From positions 310,001 through 374,000 of the forward strand of contig NZ_BBNB01000001.1 of the NCBI RefSeq assembly GCF_000759835.1: DNA of 64,000 bases. The letters are read 5' to 3'. The notes under the pieces were generated by a model. It was not told the origin of the DNA. It worked only from the letters and a program-made list of their open reading frames with translations, and made no database searches. Source of the stretch: Citrobacter sedlakii NBRC 105722 (GTDB lineage: Bacteria; Pseudomonadota; Gammaproteobacteria; Enterobacterales; Enterobacteriaceae). Position numbers and translations under genes: made by a program. Positions 1 through 7,773 of the stretch are shown one piece after another; position 1 is the stretch's first letter, and each line of letters begins with the position of its first letter.

Positions 1-343
1 CAGCAATCATCAGCTGCGTCTCTCCGCTCTTGATCGCCCGCGCGGCAATGCCTATCGCATCAAGACTGGAGCCGCAAAGCCGGTTCACCGTGCTGCCCGG
101 CACGCTTTCCGGCAAACCCGCCAGCAGCAACGCCATTCGTGCCACGTTACGGTTATCTTCCCCTGCCTGATTCGCACAGCCGTAGATCACATCATCAATC
201 GCCGCCGGATCGAGATTCGGATGGCGCGCCAGCAGAGCTTTCAACGGAATGGCCGCCAGATCGTCCGCCCGTACGCTCGCCAGCGTCCCGCCGAAGCGAC
301 CAAACGGCGTGCGCACCGCATCGCAGATAAATGCCTGATTCAT
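1..343 (-). CDS. pcaF: beta-ketoadipyl-CoA thiolase, N-terminal part (partial)
   Basis: Thiolase of the last step of the beta-ketoadipate pathway: it splits 3-oxoadipyl-CoA with CoA into succinyl-CoA and acetyl-CoA. Only about the first 114 residues are in the window; the rest lies beyond base 1. The start MNQAFICDAVRTPFGRFGG is typical of the family, and NRLCGSS places the nucleophilic cysteine at residue 90. The gene starts 9 bp after the pcaJ stop, so it is the third gene of a pcaIJF operon. PaaJ-type thiolases of phenylacetate degradation are close relatives; the adjacent pcaIJ and pcaR favour pcaF. Confidence 0.88.
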   Translation of the reverse strand, partial: MNQAFICDAVRTPFGRFGGTLASVRADDLAAIPLKALLARHPNLDPAAIDDVIYGCANQAGEDNRNVARMALLLAGLPESVPGSTVNRLCGSSLDAIGIAARAIKSGETQLMIA

Positions 344-352
344 CTTAGTTCC

Positions 353-1009
353 TTATGCGCTTTGCGCCAGCTGTTCAAACCCCAGCGTCACCGGCGTGAT
401 ACGCTGCAGCTCTTCAAAAGAGAGTCCGTTGAAAATTTCCCGCGCCACGGGGCCTTTTTCGGTAATGTCGATCACCGCCAGATCGGTGTAAATACGACTG
501 ACACATCTCATTCCGGTTAACGGATAGGAACAGTGCTCTACCAGCTTACATTCTCCCTCGCGGGTTAAGTGATCCATCATCACGAACACCTGACGCGCGC
601 CGATCGCCAGATCCATCGCCCCCCCTACCGCCGGGATCGCATCGGGCGCGCCGGTGCTCCAGTTCGCGAGATCCCCTGATGCAGAAACCTGATATGCCCC
701 CAGTACGCAGATATCAAGGTGACCGCCGCGCATCATGGCGAACGAATCGCCATGATGGAAATAACAGCCGCCCTGCAGCAGGGTGACATACTCTTTTCCG
801 GCATTGATCAGTTCGGGATCCTCCTCACCCTCCGCAGGCTTCGGTCCCATGCCGAGCAGACCGTTTTCGCTGTGCAGGAAGATTTCTTTGTCTGCGGGCA
901 GGTAGTTGGCGATCCGCGTAGGCAAGCCAATACCAAGATTGACGTAAGCCCCTTCGGGAATATCCTGCGCCACGCGTTTCGCCATTTCATCCCGTGATAA
1001 TCTTTTCAT
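353..1009 (-). CDS. pcaJ: 3-oxoadipate CoA-transferase subunit B
   Basis: Beta subunit of the enzyme that moves CoA from succinyl-CoA to 3-oxoadipate. The 218 residues are the usual length for this subunit. The SENG motif puts the glutamate that forms the CoA thioester intermediate at about residue 48, followed by LLGMGP. It lies 9 bp downstream of pcaI and 9 bp upstream of pcaF, consistent with one transcript. SCOT-type acetoacetate transferases are similar, so the substrate is inferred from the pca context. Confidence 0.9.
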   Translation of the reverse strand: MKRLSRDEMAKRVAQDIPEGAYVNLGIGLPTRIANYLPADKEIFLHSENGLLGMGPKPAEGEEDPELINAGKEYVTLLQGGCYFHHGDSFAMMRGGHLDICVLGAYQVSASGDLANWSTGAPDAIPAVGGAMDLAIGARQVFVMMDHLTREGECKLVEHCSYPLTGMRCVSRIYTDLAVIDITEKGPVAREIFNGLSFEELQRITPVTLGFEQLAQSA

Positions 1010-1018
1010 TTTTCCTCC

Positions 1019-1708
1019 TCAGGCACGCAGCGCTGTTTCTGCCAGGTTTTCCAGCGAAAATACGCGCTGGACAAAAATGCCCGGCGTAATGATATGTTCA
1101 GGATCGAGTTCGCCCAGCGGAACCAGTTGATTCACTTCGACGATAGTGGTGTGCGCGGCCGTCGCCATGATCGGTCCAAAATTCCGCGCCGCTTTGCGGT
1201 ACACCAGATTTCCCCAGCGGTCAGCCCGGTGCGCTTTAATCAGCGCGAAGTCGGCTTTTATCGGATATTCAAGCACATAGTTTTTACCATCAATGCAGCG
1301 GGTTTCTTTACCCTCCGCCAGCGGGGTGCCATAGCCCGTTGGGGTATAAATTGCGCCAATTCCGGCACCGGCTGCCTGGATCCGCGCCGCCAGATTCCCC
1401 TGCGGCACCAGCTCCAGCGTCACCTCTCCGTTACGGTATAGCCCGTCAAAAATCTGCGAGTCCACCTGGCGCGGAAAAGAGCAGATCATTTTACGCACCC
1501 GTTTCGCTTTCAGCAGCGCCGCGAGCCCCACTTCGCCGTTACCCGCATTGTTGTTGATGATAGTGAGATCCCGGGCCCCCTGGTCTATCAGAGCGTCAAT
1601 CAGCCGGGTGGGCTGCCCCGCCGTACCAAATCCACCAATCATGATGGTGGCGCCATCCGGGATCCCGGCAATGGCCTCCTCCAGCGAAGGCACACTCTTA
1701 TCAATCAT
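1019..1708 (-). CDS. pcaI: 3-oxoadipate CoA-transferase subunit A
   Basis: Alpha subunit of the succinyl-CoA:3-oxoadipate CoA-transferase, first gene of pcaIJF. The glycine-rich CoA-binding motif IGGFGTAGQP lies at residues 24-33. The reading frame stays open upstream to 1789, but the start MIDKSVPSLEE at 1708 is preferred: AAGGAG stands 8 bases before it and the 229-residue product has the family length. The gap to the divergent pcaR holds the likely PcaR operators. Confidence 0.9.
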   Translation of the reverse strand: MIDKSVPSLEEAIAGIPDGATIMIGGFGTAGQPTRLIDALIDQGARDLTIINNNAGNGEVGLAALLKAKRVRKMICSFPRQVDSQIFDGLYRNGEVTLELVPQGNLAARIQAAGAGIGAIYTPTGYGTPLAEGKETRCIDGKNYVLEYPIKADFALIKAHRADRWGNLVYRKAARNFGPIMATAAHTTIVEVNQLVPLGELDPEHIITPGIFVQRVFSLENLAETALRA

Positions 1709-1789
1709 CTGGTCGCTCCTTGTTGTACGTATTTCGCACGTTTTAGCGTTGTTCGCACAAAATGTGACCCACTTAACGAAGCCAGGCAA

Positions 1790-1804
1790 GGGCGATAATC
1801 GAAA
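1790..1804. promoter_or_regulatory. second, weaker PcaR box
   Basis: GGGCGATAATCGAAA matches the box at 1809-1823 at 13 of 15 positions and starts 19 bp before it, on the same face of the helix within about two turns. It lies in the pcaI/pcaR gap. The role is inferred from the resemblance and spacing. Confidence 0.55.
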
Positions 1805-1808
1805 TATG

Positions 1809-1823
1809 GTGCGATAATCGAAC
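1809..1823. promoter_or_regulatory. PcaR operator (PcaR box)
   Basis: GTGCGATAATCGAAC is the exact reverse complement of the 15-bp PcaR box I recall from Pseudomonas putida (GTTCGATAATCGCAC). It sits between pcaI and the divergent IclR-type gene pcaR, where it could serve both promoters. Confidence 0.75.
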
Positions 1824-1878
1824 GATGTGTATATTTGTGCGAAGAATGTGATCGATGGCGAACAATGAGGGGAAAACA

Positions 1879-2685
1879 GTGGAAAAACATCCGGACGATC
1901 GTCTGAGCAACGAAGCCGACCCGTTTAAGGGCGACCCGAATTTTATGGCCTCGCTGGCACGCGGGCTGGAGGTGATTCAGGCGTTTACGCCGCAGCGCCG
2001 GGTGATGTCGATATCGCAGATCAGCCAGAAGACCGGCATTCCGCGCGCAGCGGTACGCCGCTGTCTGTATACGCTCGGTAAACTGGGGTTTGTCTATGCT
2101 GAAGACGGTAAAAATTTTGAACTGCGCCCCCGGATCCTGGCGCTGGGGCATGCTTACCTCGCCTCGACGCCCCTGGCGCGCGCCACGCAGCCGGTACTCA
2201 AGCATCTGAGCGATATGCTCAATGAATCCTGCTCCATCGCCACGCTGGACGGCGACGATATTCTCTATATTGCCCGCGCCTCCAGTTCGCGGATCATGAC
2301 CATCGATCTGGACATTGGCAGCCGCCTGCCCGCGTGGTCTACCTCAATGGGCCGCGTACTGTTAAGCCACCTTTCGGAAGATAAACTGAATGATATGCTG
2401 GGAAGAATCACCATGATTCGCTACACCTCGCAAACCGTCGATTCTGTTTCAGCCCTGCGCGCGGAGCTAAAAAAAGTGCGGCAACAGGGCTACGCGCTTA
2501 ACGATCAGGAACTGGAGATGGGACTACGGTCAATTGCCGTACCGTTAATTAACGCCCAGGGACAGGTACAGGCAGCGTTGAATGTGGGCGTCCATGCCGG
2601 ACAGGTTTCCGCGGAGGAACTGCGGACCCGGGTACTGCCAGAACTGCAAAAAGCCGCGCAGGAGCTGTCGCTGTTGCTACATTAA
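1879..2685 (+). CDS. pcaR: IclR-family regulator of the beta-ketoadipate genes
   Basis: Transcription factor of the PcaR/PobR/CatR branch of the IclR family, expected to respond to beta-ketoadipate. A winged helix lies near the N terminus (SISQISQKTGIPRAAVRRCLYTL) after the family sequence MASLARGLEVI, and the IclR effector domain fills the rest. The frame opens with ATG at 1855, which has no clear ribosome site. GTG at 1879 has GAGGGG six bases upstream and is chosen here (268 residues; 276 from 1855). It is divergent from pcaIJF and PcaR-box-like sites lie between them. Confidence 0.85.
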   Translation: MEKHPDDRLSNEADPFKGDPNFMASLARGLEVIQAFTPQRRVMSISQISQKTGIPRAAVRRCLYTLGKLGFVYAEDGKNFELRPRILALGHAYLASTPLARATQPVLKHLSDMLNESCSIATLDGDDILYIARASSSRIMTIDLDIGSRLPAWSTSMGRVLLSHLSEDKLNDMLGRITMIRYTSQTVDSVSALRAELKKVRQQGYALNDQELEMGLRSIAVPLINAQGQVQAALNVGVHAGQVSAEELRTRVLPELQKAAQELSLLLH

Positions 2686-3245
2686 CGGCTGCGTTTGGCG
2701 TGGCGTTCCCAGTTCTCCTGTTTTGCCTGTGCGGTTTTACGCAGCGCCACGTAACAGGCACCGCTGCCGCCGTGATGCGGCAGCGCCGTACAGTACGCCT
2801 GCACATCATCAAATTCGGTCAGCCAGCGCGCCACATAACTGCGCACGATATTCGCGTGCGAGTGATCGTCCCGCCCTTTACCGTGAATGATGAGCACATT
2901 ACGTAAGCCATCCTGCAAAGACTGGAGAATAAAGCGGAACAATTGCTGGCGACAGACTTCCACCGGCTGGCGCAATAAGTTCAGGCTGGCCTGCTGACCG
3001 TATTTTCCGCCACGCAGTTTATCGAGCACGCCCTGCTGTAGCCCCTCGCGGCGAAATTCCAGCGGTTGCGCCAGCGGGACAATGTCCAGAAAACCGGTGG
3101 TGAGGAAATTATCAAGCTGCAGCGTGTCGATACGCTGCGGCTTACGCGCGTTGCGCACCGGCTGCCAGTGAACGTCTGTACAACGTTTGAGAGGCTGGAC
3201 ATCCTCCATGGCGTCAAGAAACAGCGCTTTGTCGTCAAGGTTCAT
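2682..3245 (-). CDS. smrA: Smr-domain DNA endonuclease-like protein
   Basis: Equivalent of E. coli SmrA (YdaL), 187 residues, the same length. The N-terminal half carries DALDNFLTTG-like linker sequence, and the C-terminal Smr domain contains VLIIHGKGRDD and the ALPHHGGSGACYVAL loop. Smr domains of this type bind and nick DNA or RNA; the cellular role is not settled. The start at 3245 follows GGGAGG. The last codons overlap the pcaR 3' end by 4 bp in convergent orientation. Confidence 0.88.
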   Translation of the reverse strand: MNLDDKALFLDAMEDVQPLKRCTDVHWQPVRNARKPQRIDTLQLDNFLTTGFLDIVPLAQPLEFRREGLQQGVLDKLRGGKYGQQASLNLLRQPVEVCRQQLFRFILQSLQDGLRNVLIIHGKGRDDHSHANIVRSYVARWLTEFDDVQAYCTALPHHGGSGACYVALRKTAQAKQENWERHAKRSR

Positions 3246-3491
3246 GCTTCATCCTCCCGTTTTTAAGACAACCGTTATCATAACCGTCCCCCTGAATAGC
3301 GACAATGGTTTACAGAAGTTTCCAGTAAGCGACGATGAATCCATGTTTGTCCGTGCTATCAGCGCAGAATTTTAACGGGTGATACACTCCCAGTTTATCC
3401 GCAATTAAACTATCTGATTTAACTTATGATTTTTTAAAATCAATCACTAATACCGGCTGGACCCCCAACACCGCTCTTGCTATAAGTCATT

Positions 3492-3583
3492 ACCCGCATT
3501 CAGGAAAACATCCGGGATTACTTAAGGAAATACTGCTGTGTGTACTGTAGAGTCTGGCGATGTCGACAGACTCTTTTTTTTAT
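3492..3583 (+). ncRNA. mcaS: McaS small regulatory RNA
   Basis: The 3' half (from TACTGCTGTGTGTACTGTAG on) is nearly identical to E. coli McaS (IsrA/IS061) as I remember it. It ends in an intrinsic terminator: AGAGTCTG and CAGACTCT around a 10-base loop, then eight T. The 5' end is set by an extended -10 box, TGCTATAAG at about 3478-3486. The 5' half is more diverged but keeps GGA and AAGGAAA stretches like those that bind CsrA in E. coli. McaS is an Hfq-dependent RNA acting on csgD, flhDC and pgaA. In E. coli it also lies next to ydaL (smrA), so position supports the call. Confidence 0.85.
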
Positions 3584-3666
3584 CCCAAATCAGGGGTATA
3601 GCGGCATGGAAGTTCGCCATGCTAGATTGATGACGGCTAATTAGCGGTACTGATACGAGGCGTCGA

Positions 3667-4182
3667 ATGCTGACACTACTGGAAGATAAAATTGCGACCC
3701 CGCTGGGACCATTGTGGATCCTCTGCGACGAACAATTCCACCTGCGCGCCGTGGAATGGGAACAGCATAGCGACCGAATGGAACAACTGCTGGATATTCA
3801 TTATCGGGCCGGGGGGTATTCCCGCATCCCGGCGAAAAACCCCGGCGGGCTGGCCGATAAACTGGCTGACTATTTTGCCGGGAATATCGATGTGATTGAC
3901 ACTCTCCCCACCGCAACCGGCGGAACGCCCTTCCAGCGCGACGTCTGGCAGATGTTACGCACCATTCCAAAAGGACAGGTGATGCACTATGGTCAGATGG
4001 CGGAACAGCTTGGTCGCCCCGGCGCGGCGCGCGCGGTGGGCGCAGCCAATGGCTCGAATCCCATCAGTATTGTGGTGCCTTGCCATCGCGTCATTGGCCG
4101 AAATGGCGCCCTGACCGGCTACGCTGGCGGTGTACAGCGCAAAGAGTGGTTACTGCGTCACGAAGGCTATTTGTTACTCTGA
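3667..4182 (+). CDS. ogt: methylated-DNA--protein-cysteine methyltransferase Ogt
   Basis: Suicide repair enzyme that removes methyl groups from O6-methylguanine and O4-methylthymine onto its own cysteine. The 171-residue protein carries the active-site motif [10 protein letters not shown] and the DNA-recognition helix region [12 protein letters not shown]. The start has CGAGGCGTCGA upstream, a moderate ribosome site. It lies between mcaS and fnr as in E. coli. Confidence 0.96.
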   Translation: MLTLLEDKIATPLGPLWILCDEQFHLRAVEWEQHSDRMEQLLDIHYRAGGYSRIPAKNPGGLADKLADYFAGNIDVIDTLPTATGGTPFQRDVWQMLRTIPKGQVMHYGQMAEQLGRPGAARAVGAANGSNPISIVVPCHRVIGRNGALTGYAGGVQRKEWLLRHEGYLLL

Positions 4183-4342
4183 GTCCAGGCAATTCGTGCC
4201 TTCTTGCTCACACTTTTGCGTAAAGATGCCTCACTCAAGGTGAGGTTTTTCAACAAGATAGAAATATTTCCCGCTCACTTTCCGGAATTATCCGCTATTG
4301 CGCTCTGCTCAGACTTACGTGCCCACCAAAAAGATGTTAAAA

Positions 4343-4356
4343 TTGACAAATATCAA
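4343..4356. promoter_or_regulatory. FNR box upstream of fnr
   Basis: TTGACAAATATCAA matches the FNR consensus TTGAT-N4-ATCAA at nine of ten defined positions. It is centred about 26 bp before the fnr start codon, in line with the known autorepression of fnr. Confidence 0.8.
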
Positions 4357-4375
4357 TTACGGCTTGAGCAGACCT

Positions 4376-5128
4376 ATGATCCCGGAAAAGCGAATTATAC
4401 GGCGCATTCAGTCTGGCGGTTGTGCTATCCATTGCCAGGATTGCAGTATCAGCCAGCTTTGCATCCCGTTCACACTTAACGAGCATGAGCTTGATCAGCT
4501 TGATAATATTATCGAGCGTAAAAAGCCGATCCAGAAAGGGCAAACCCTGTTTAAAGCAGGTGATGAGCTGAAATCGCTCTACGCCATTCGTTCCGGTACG
4601 ATCAAGAGCTACACCATTACCGAACAAGGTGACGAACAGATTACCGGCTTCCACCTCGCGGGCGATCTGGTTGGCTTCGACGCTATCGGCAGTGGCCATC
4701 ACCCGAGCTTTGCACAGGCGCTGGAAACCTCAATGGTCTGTGAAATCCCGTTTGAAACGCTGGACGATCTGTCAGGCAAAATGCCCAATCTGCGTCAGCA
4801 GATGATGCGCCTGATGAGCGGCGAAATCAAAGGCGACCAGGATATGATCCTGCTGCTGTCAAAGAAAAACGCGGAAGAGCGCCTGGCGGCATTTATCTAT
4901 AACCTTTCTCGTCGTTTTGCCCAGCGTGGCTTCTCACTGCGCGAGTTTCGTCTGACCATGACCCGCGGCGATATCGGTAACTACCTCGGCCTGACTGTCG
5001 AAACCATCAGCCGTCTGCTGGGGCGTTTCCAGAAAAGCGGCATGCTGGCAGTAAAAGGCAAATACATTACCATCGAGAACAGTGAGGCGCTGGCGGTGCT
5101 TGCCGGTCACACGCGTAACGTCGCTTAA
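4376..5128 (+). CDS. fnr: anaerobic regulator FNR
   Basis: Global oxygen-sensing transcription factor of the CRP family, 250 residues. The N-terminal cluster region has the cysteines of [16 protein letters not shown], which with a further cysteine (C122) hold the oxygen-labile [4Fe-4S] cluster. The cyclic-nucleotide-like beta-roll follows, then the dimer helix and the C-terminal helix-turn-helix [12 protein letters not shown]. The frame is open further upstream, but [10 protein letters not shown] is the conserved start. Confidence 0.97.
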   Translation: MIPEKRIIRRIQSGGCAIHCQDCSISQLCIPFTLNEHELDQLDNIIERKKPIQKGQTLFKAGDELKSLYAIRSGTIKSYTITEQGDEQITGFHLAGDLVGFDAIGSGHHPSFAQALETSMVCEIPFETLDDLSGKMPNLRQQMMRLMSGEIKGDQDMILLLSKKNAEERLAAFIYNLSRRFAQRGFSLREFRLTMTRGDIGNYLGLTVETISRLLGRFQKSGMLAVKGKYITIENSEALAVLAGHTRNVA

Positions 5129-5152
5129 TCTTTCCGCAACTTCTCCAGAAAC

Positions 5153-5201
5153 CCTTCTGTCGAATCGCTAAATTTTCCTGATTTATTGATCTGACAGAAG
5201 G
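5153..5201 (+). terminator. inverted repeat between fnr and uspE
   Basis: CCTTCTGTC and GACAGAAGG form a perfect 9-bp inverted repeat with a loop of about 31 bases, starting about 25 bp after the fnr stop. There is no strong T-run (only GTTCTTCCC follows), so it may be an RNA stem or weak terminator for fnr. Confidence 0.35.
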
Positions 5202-5279
5202 TTCTTCCCTGTTTCATTTCTCGTTATTGGGTTACTCTTTTAGTTACAGACTGCGGTGACAGTTGTAAGGAGACCCTGT

Positions 5280-6230
5280 ATGGCTATGTATCAAAACATG
5301 CTGGTGGTTATCGATCCGAATCAGGACGATCAACCTGCGTTACGGCGTGCGGTTTATTTGCATCAACGGATTGGTGGCACCATAAAAGCCTTCCTGCCGA
5401 TCTATGACTTTTCATACGAAATGACGACCCTGCTGTCGCCAGACGAGCGTACGGCAATGCGTCAGGGCGTCATCAGCCAGCGGACCGCATGGATCCGCGA
5501 ACAGGCGAAATACTATCTCGAAGCAGGCGTTCCGATTGACATTAAAGTGGTCTGGCACAACCGTCCCTTTGAAGCCATCATTCAGGAGGTCATCAGCGGC
5601 GGACACGATCTGGTGCTAAAAATGGCCCACCAGCACGATAAACTGGAAGCGGTGATCTTCACGCCGACCGACTGGCATTTATTGCGTAAATGTCCGAGCC
5701 CGGTATGGATGGTCAAAGACCAGCCGTGGCCAGAAGGCGGGAAAGCGCTGGTGGCGGTGAACCTTGCCAGCGAAGAACCTTATCACAATGCGCTGAACGA
5801 GAAACTGGTTAAAGAAACCCTGCAACTGGCCGAGCAGGTCAACCATACCGAAGTGCATCTGGTTGGCGCCTATCCGGTCACTCCCATCAACATTGCTATT
5901 GAACTGCCCGAGTTCGACCCCAGCGTGTATAACGATGCGATTCGCGGTCAGCACCTGTTGGCGATGAAGTCTCTGCGCCAGAAATTCAGTATCGACGAAA
6001 AAGTCACCCACGTAGAGAAAGGATTACCGGAAGAGGTGATCCCGGATCTGGCTGAACATTTGCAGGCGGGGATTGTGGTGCTGGGCACCGTGGGGCGTAC
6101 CGGTATCTCCGCCGCGTTTCTTGGCAATACCGCGGAACAGGTTATCGATCATTTGCGCTGTGACCTGCTGGTCATCAAACCCGATCAGTATCAGACTCCG
6201 GTAGAACTCGACGACGACGAAGACGATTAA
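5280..6230 (+). CDS. uspE: universal stress protein E
   Basis: Tandem universal stress protein, 316 residues, with two Usp domains of about 150 residues each. The second ends in the typical [20 protein letters not shown] nucleotide-binding loop. E. coli UspE is involved in stress survival, motility and cell aggregation. The start [10 protein letters not shown] is chosen because AAGGAG lies 7 bases upstream, although the frame is open to 5256. The C terminus is very acidic (LDDDEDD). Confidence 0.96.
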   Translation: MAMYQNMLVVIDPNQDDQPALRRAVYLHQRIGGTIKAFLPIYDFSYEMTTLLSPDERTAMRQGVISQRTAWIREQAKYYLEAGVPIDIKVVWHNRPFEAIIQEVISGGHDLVLKMAHQHDKLEAVIFTPTDWHLLRKCPSPVWMVKDQPWPEGGKALVAVNLASEEPYHNALNEKLVKETLQLAEQVNHTEVHLVGAYPVTPINIAIELPEFDPSVYNDAIRGQHLLAMKSLRQKFSIDEKVTHVEKGLPEEVIPDLAEHLQAGIVVLGTVGRTGISAAFLGNTAEQVIDHLRCDLLVIKPDQYQTPVELDDDEDD

Positions 6231-6248
6231 CCGTAAGATTAATAAGCG

Positions 6249-6276
6249 AAAGGCCCGAATGTCGGGCCTTTTCTTT
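6249..6276 (+). terminator. intrinsic terminator after uspE
   Basis: AAGGCCCGA and TCGGGCCTT form a stem followed by TTCTTTT. It ends uspE and abuts the stop of the convergent ynaJ. Confidence 0.85.
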
Positions 6277-6536
6277 TACGGTTTGTCATCCCCACCGAGG
6301 AAGTAAATCCCCAGCGGTATCGCCAGTAAAATCGTAAAGACCAGGCTGTAGACACAAATCATCGACGACTGGATGACGTACATTGATGTCGTCCAGTCCG
6401 CCAGCGGTATGTCGTACTGCTCAATCACCCCGCCAATGGTCGCACGCGTGACGACAGTCGCAGCGATGATGAATACGCCAAGCAGGCAAAGCAGGAATTT
6501 TTTTCCTCTCGCCGTCTTAAGCTTTCTCATGATCAT
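6276..6536 (-). CDS. ynaJ: DUF2534 inner-membrane protein YnaJ
   Basis: Small membrane protein of 86 residues, nearly the same as E. coli YnaJ (85). Two hydrophobic segments (about residues 13-30 and 52-80) flank a polar loop, and the N terminus is basic. Function unknown. It faces uspE and shares the terminator region with it. Confidence 0.9.
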   Translation of the reverse strand: MIMRKLKTARGKKFLLCLLGVFIIAATVVTRATIGGVIEQYDIPLADWTTSMYVIQSSMICVYSLVFTILLAIPLGIYFLGGDDKP

Positions 6537-6799
6537 GACGATCTCCTTCTGTAAGTGAAAGCTCCGTTACTTGTGCGTAACAATACCATGACATTGTGCT
6601 AAAGTCTGCTGTCATGTTCCGTCTCTTTACATTACATCCCTGTCAAATATTCAGTTTGGTTACAAACAGTCTGTCCATAATTGGATAATTTGAGCATTGC
6701 TATCCTATTTTCTACCCTCCAGAATAATCACTATCGGGGTGAACTTTTCATTAAAGTTGTCTCACATGTAATCTTATTTATGTCTATGGGTGATTGGGT

Positions 6800-7357
6800 A
6801 TGGCGGAGATTTTTATTCAGGGCGACGATCATTACGCCCGAGTAGCCGTTGAGCATTTGGTAGCAAAAATAATAAATCATAATTCAAAAGCGTTAAATCC
6901 CGGTGCCAGCATAGCGGTTTTCATCTTTGAAAAATCGTGGATTGACGTATCAGAACTGAAAGCGCTGACCGCGTGTAATGCGGAACGTATTTTAATTATT
7001 GGCAATCCTCAGCTGTTAAATTTTTTGTCACTGAAAGTGGACGATCGCAAGATGTTCTATTGTGAGATCAATATGCCCCTTGTAACCATTGAAGCCAGAC
7101 TGGCTCTGCTGTTACGTAAAAGAAAAATTGCTATCCCTTTGTGCGAGGTGAGAAGCCCCAAAGAGCCACAAAAGATGCTCAACTGGAAGGAATTCATGAT
7201 CATTTCACTGTATATCAGCGGCATTTCCGTCAGGGGAATCGCAGGCGTAATGCAACTGGACAGTAAAACGGTTTATACCTATAAAAGTCTGGCGATGCGC
7301 AAAATGGGACTGCGTAATAAAGTGAGTCTGGTCAGGCACTGGTGTCACTATCATTAA
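6800..7357 (+). CDS. LuxR-type transcription regulator of unknown role
   Basis: I do not recognise this gene by name. The C-terminal 60 residues form a LuxR/FixJ helix-turn-helix (NWKEFMIISLYISGISVRG then DSKTVYTYKSLAMRKMGLRN), and KTVYTYK is the recognition helix. The N-terminal 115 residues resemble the degenerate receiver-like domains of the RcsA, BglJ and MatA group and lack a phosphorylation site I can see. ATG at 6800 is chosen; TTG at 6794 is also in frame. The gene and its 260-bp upstream region are AT-rich. E. coli K-12 has ynaI near this place, so this is accessory DNA. Confidence 0.7.
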   Translation: MAEIFIQGDDHYARVAVEHLVAKIINHNSKALNPGASIAVFIFEKSWIDVSELKALTACNAERILIIGNPQLLNFLSLKVDDRKMFYCEINMPLVTIEARLALLLRKRKIAIPLCEVRSPKEPQKMLNWKEFMIISLYISGISVRGIAGVMQLDSKTVYTYKSLAMRKMGLRNKVSLVRHWCHYH

Positions 7358-7773
7358 TATACCGCCTCAGTGATTTTTCACTGAGGCGTGCTTGCATGTC
7401 ATCCAAATATGAACGCCTCTTTTTTCCGCGCCTGAAAATGGATGAAATTCATTATTAAACTGTTATTCTTTTGTGCTCTTACGACACGTTTATTACGCTT
7501 AGCTGACGAGCGATTAACGGAAACCGCTTCTGTTTGCGCTGTCGGTATTATTTTTCTTGCATCGTTAACTCTGCAAACGGATTCATTTGATAATGAAGGA
7601 GTGCGGCGCATTGCACGACTGTGTTACCTGTCTGTAGAAACAGGTGCGAGCGCTTGCGCCACTCTCTGTTGCGCGGCATGGGCAATCTGTGCCGCGACTG
7701 GCATGGCATCTCCCTGCCGGGGCGGGTACCTGAATAGCCCCTGTGTGACCAGTCAGAAATGCCATGCTTACAT
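7358..7773. other. gap of 416 bp with one hairpin and no credible gene
   Basis: The only clear structure is a perfect 10-bp stem (CGCCTCAGTG at 7363-7372, CACTGAGGCG at 7379-7388) just after the LuxR-type gene, without a T-run. The open frames in the remainder are short, lack ribosome sites and have improbable composition. I see no gene. Confidence 0.6.
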
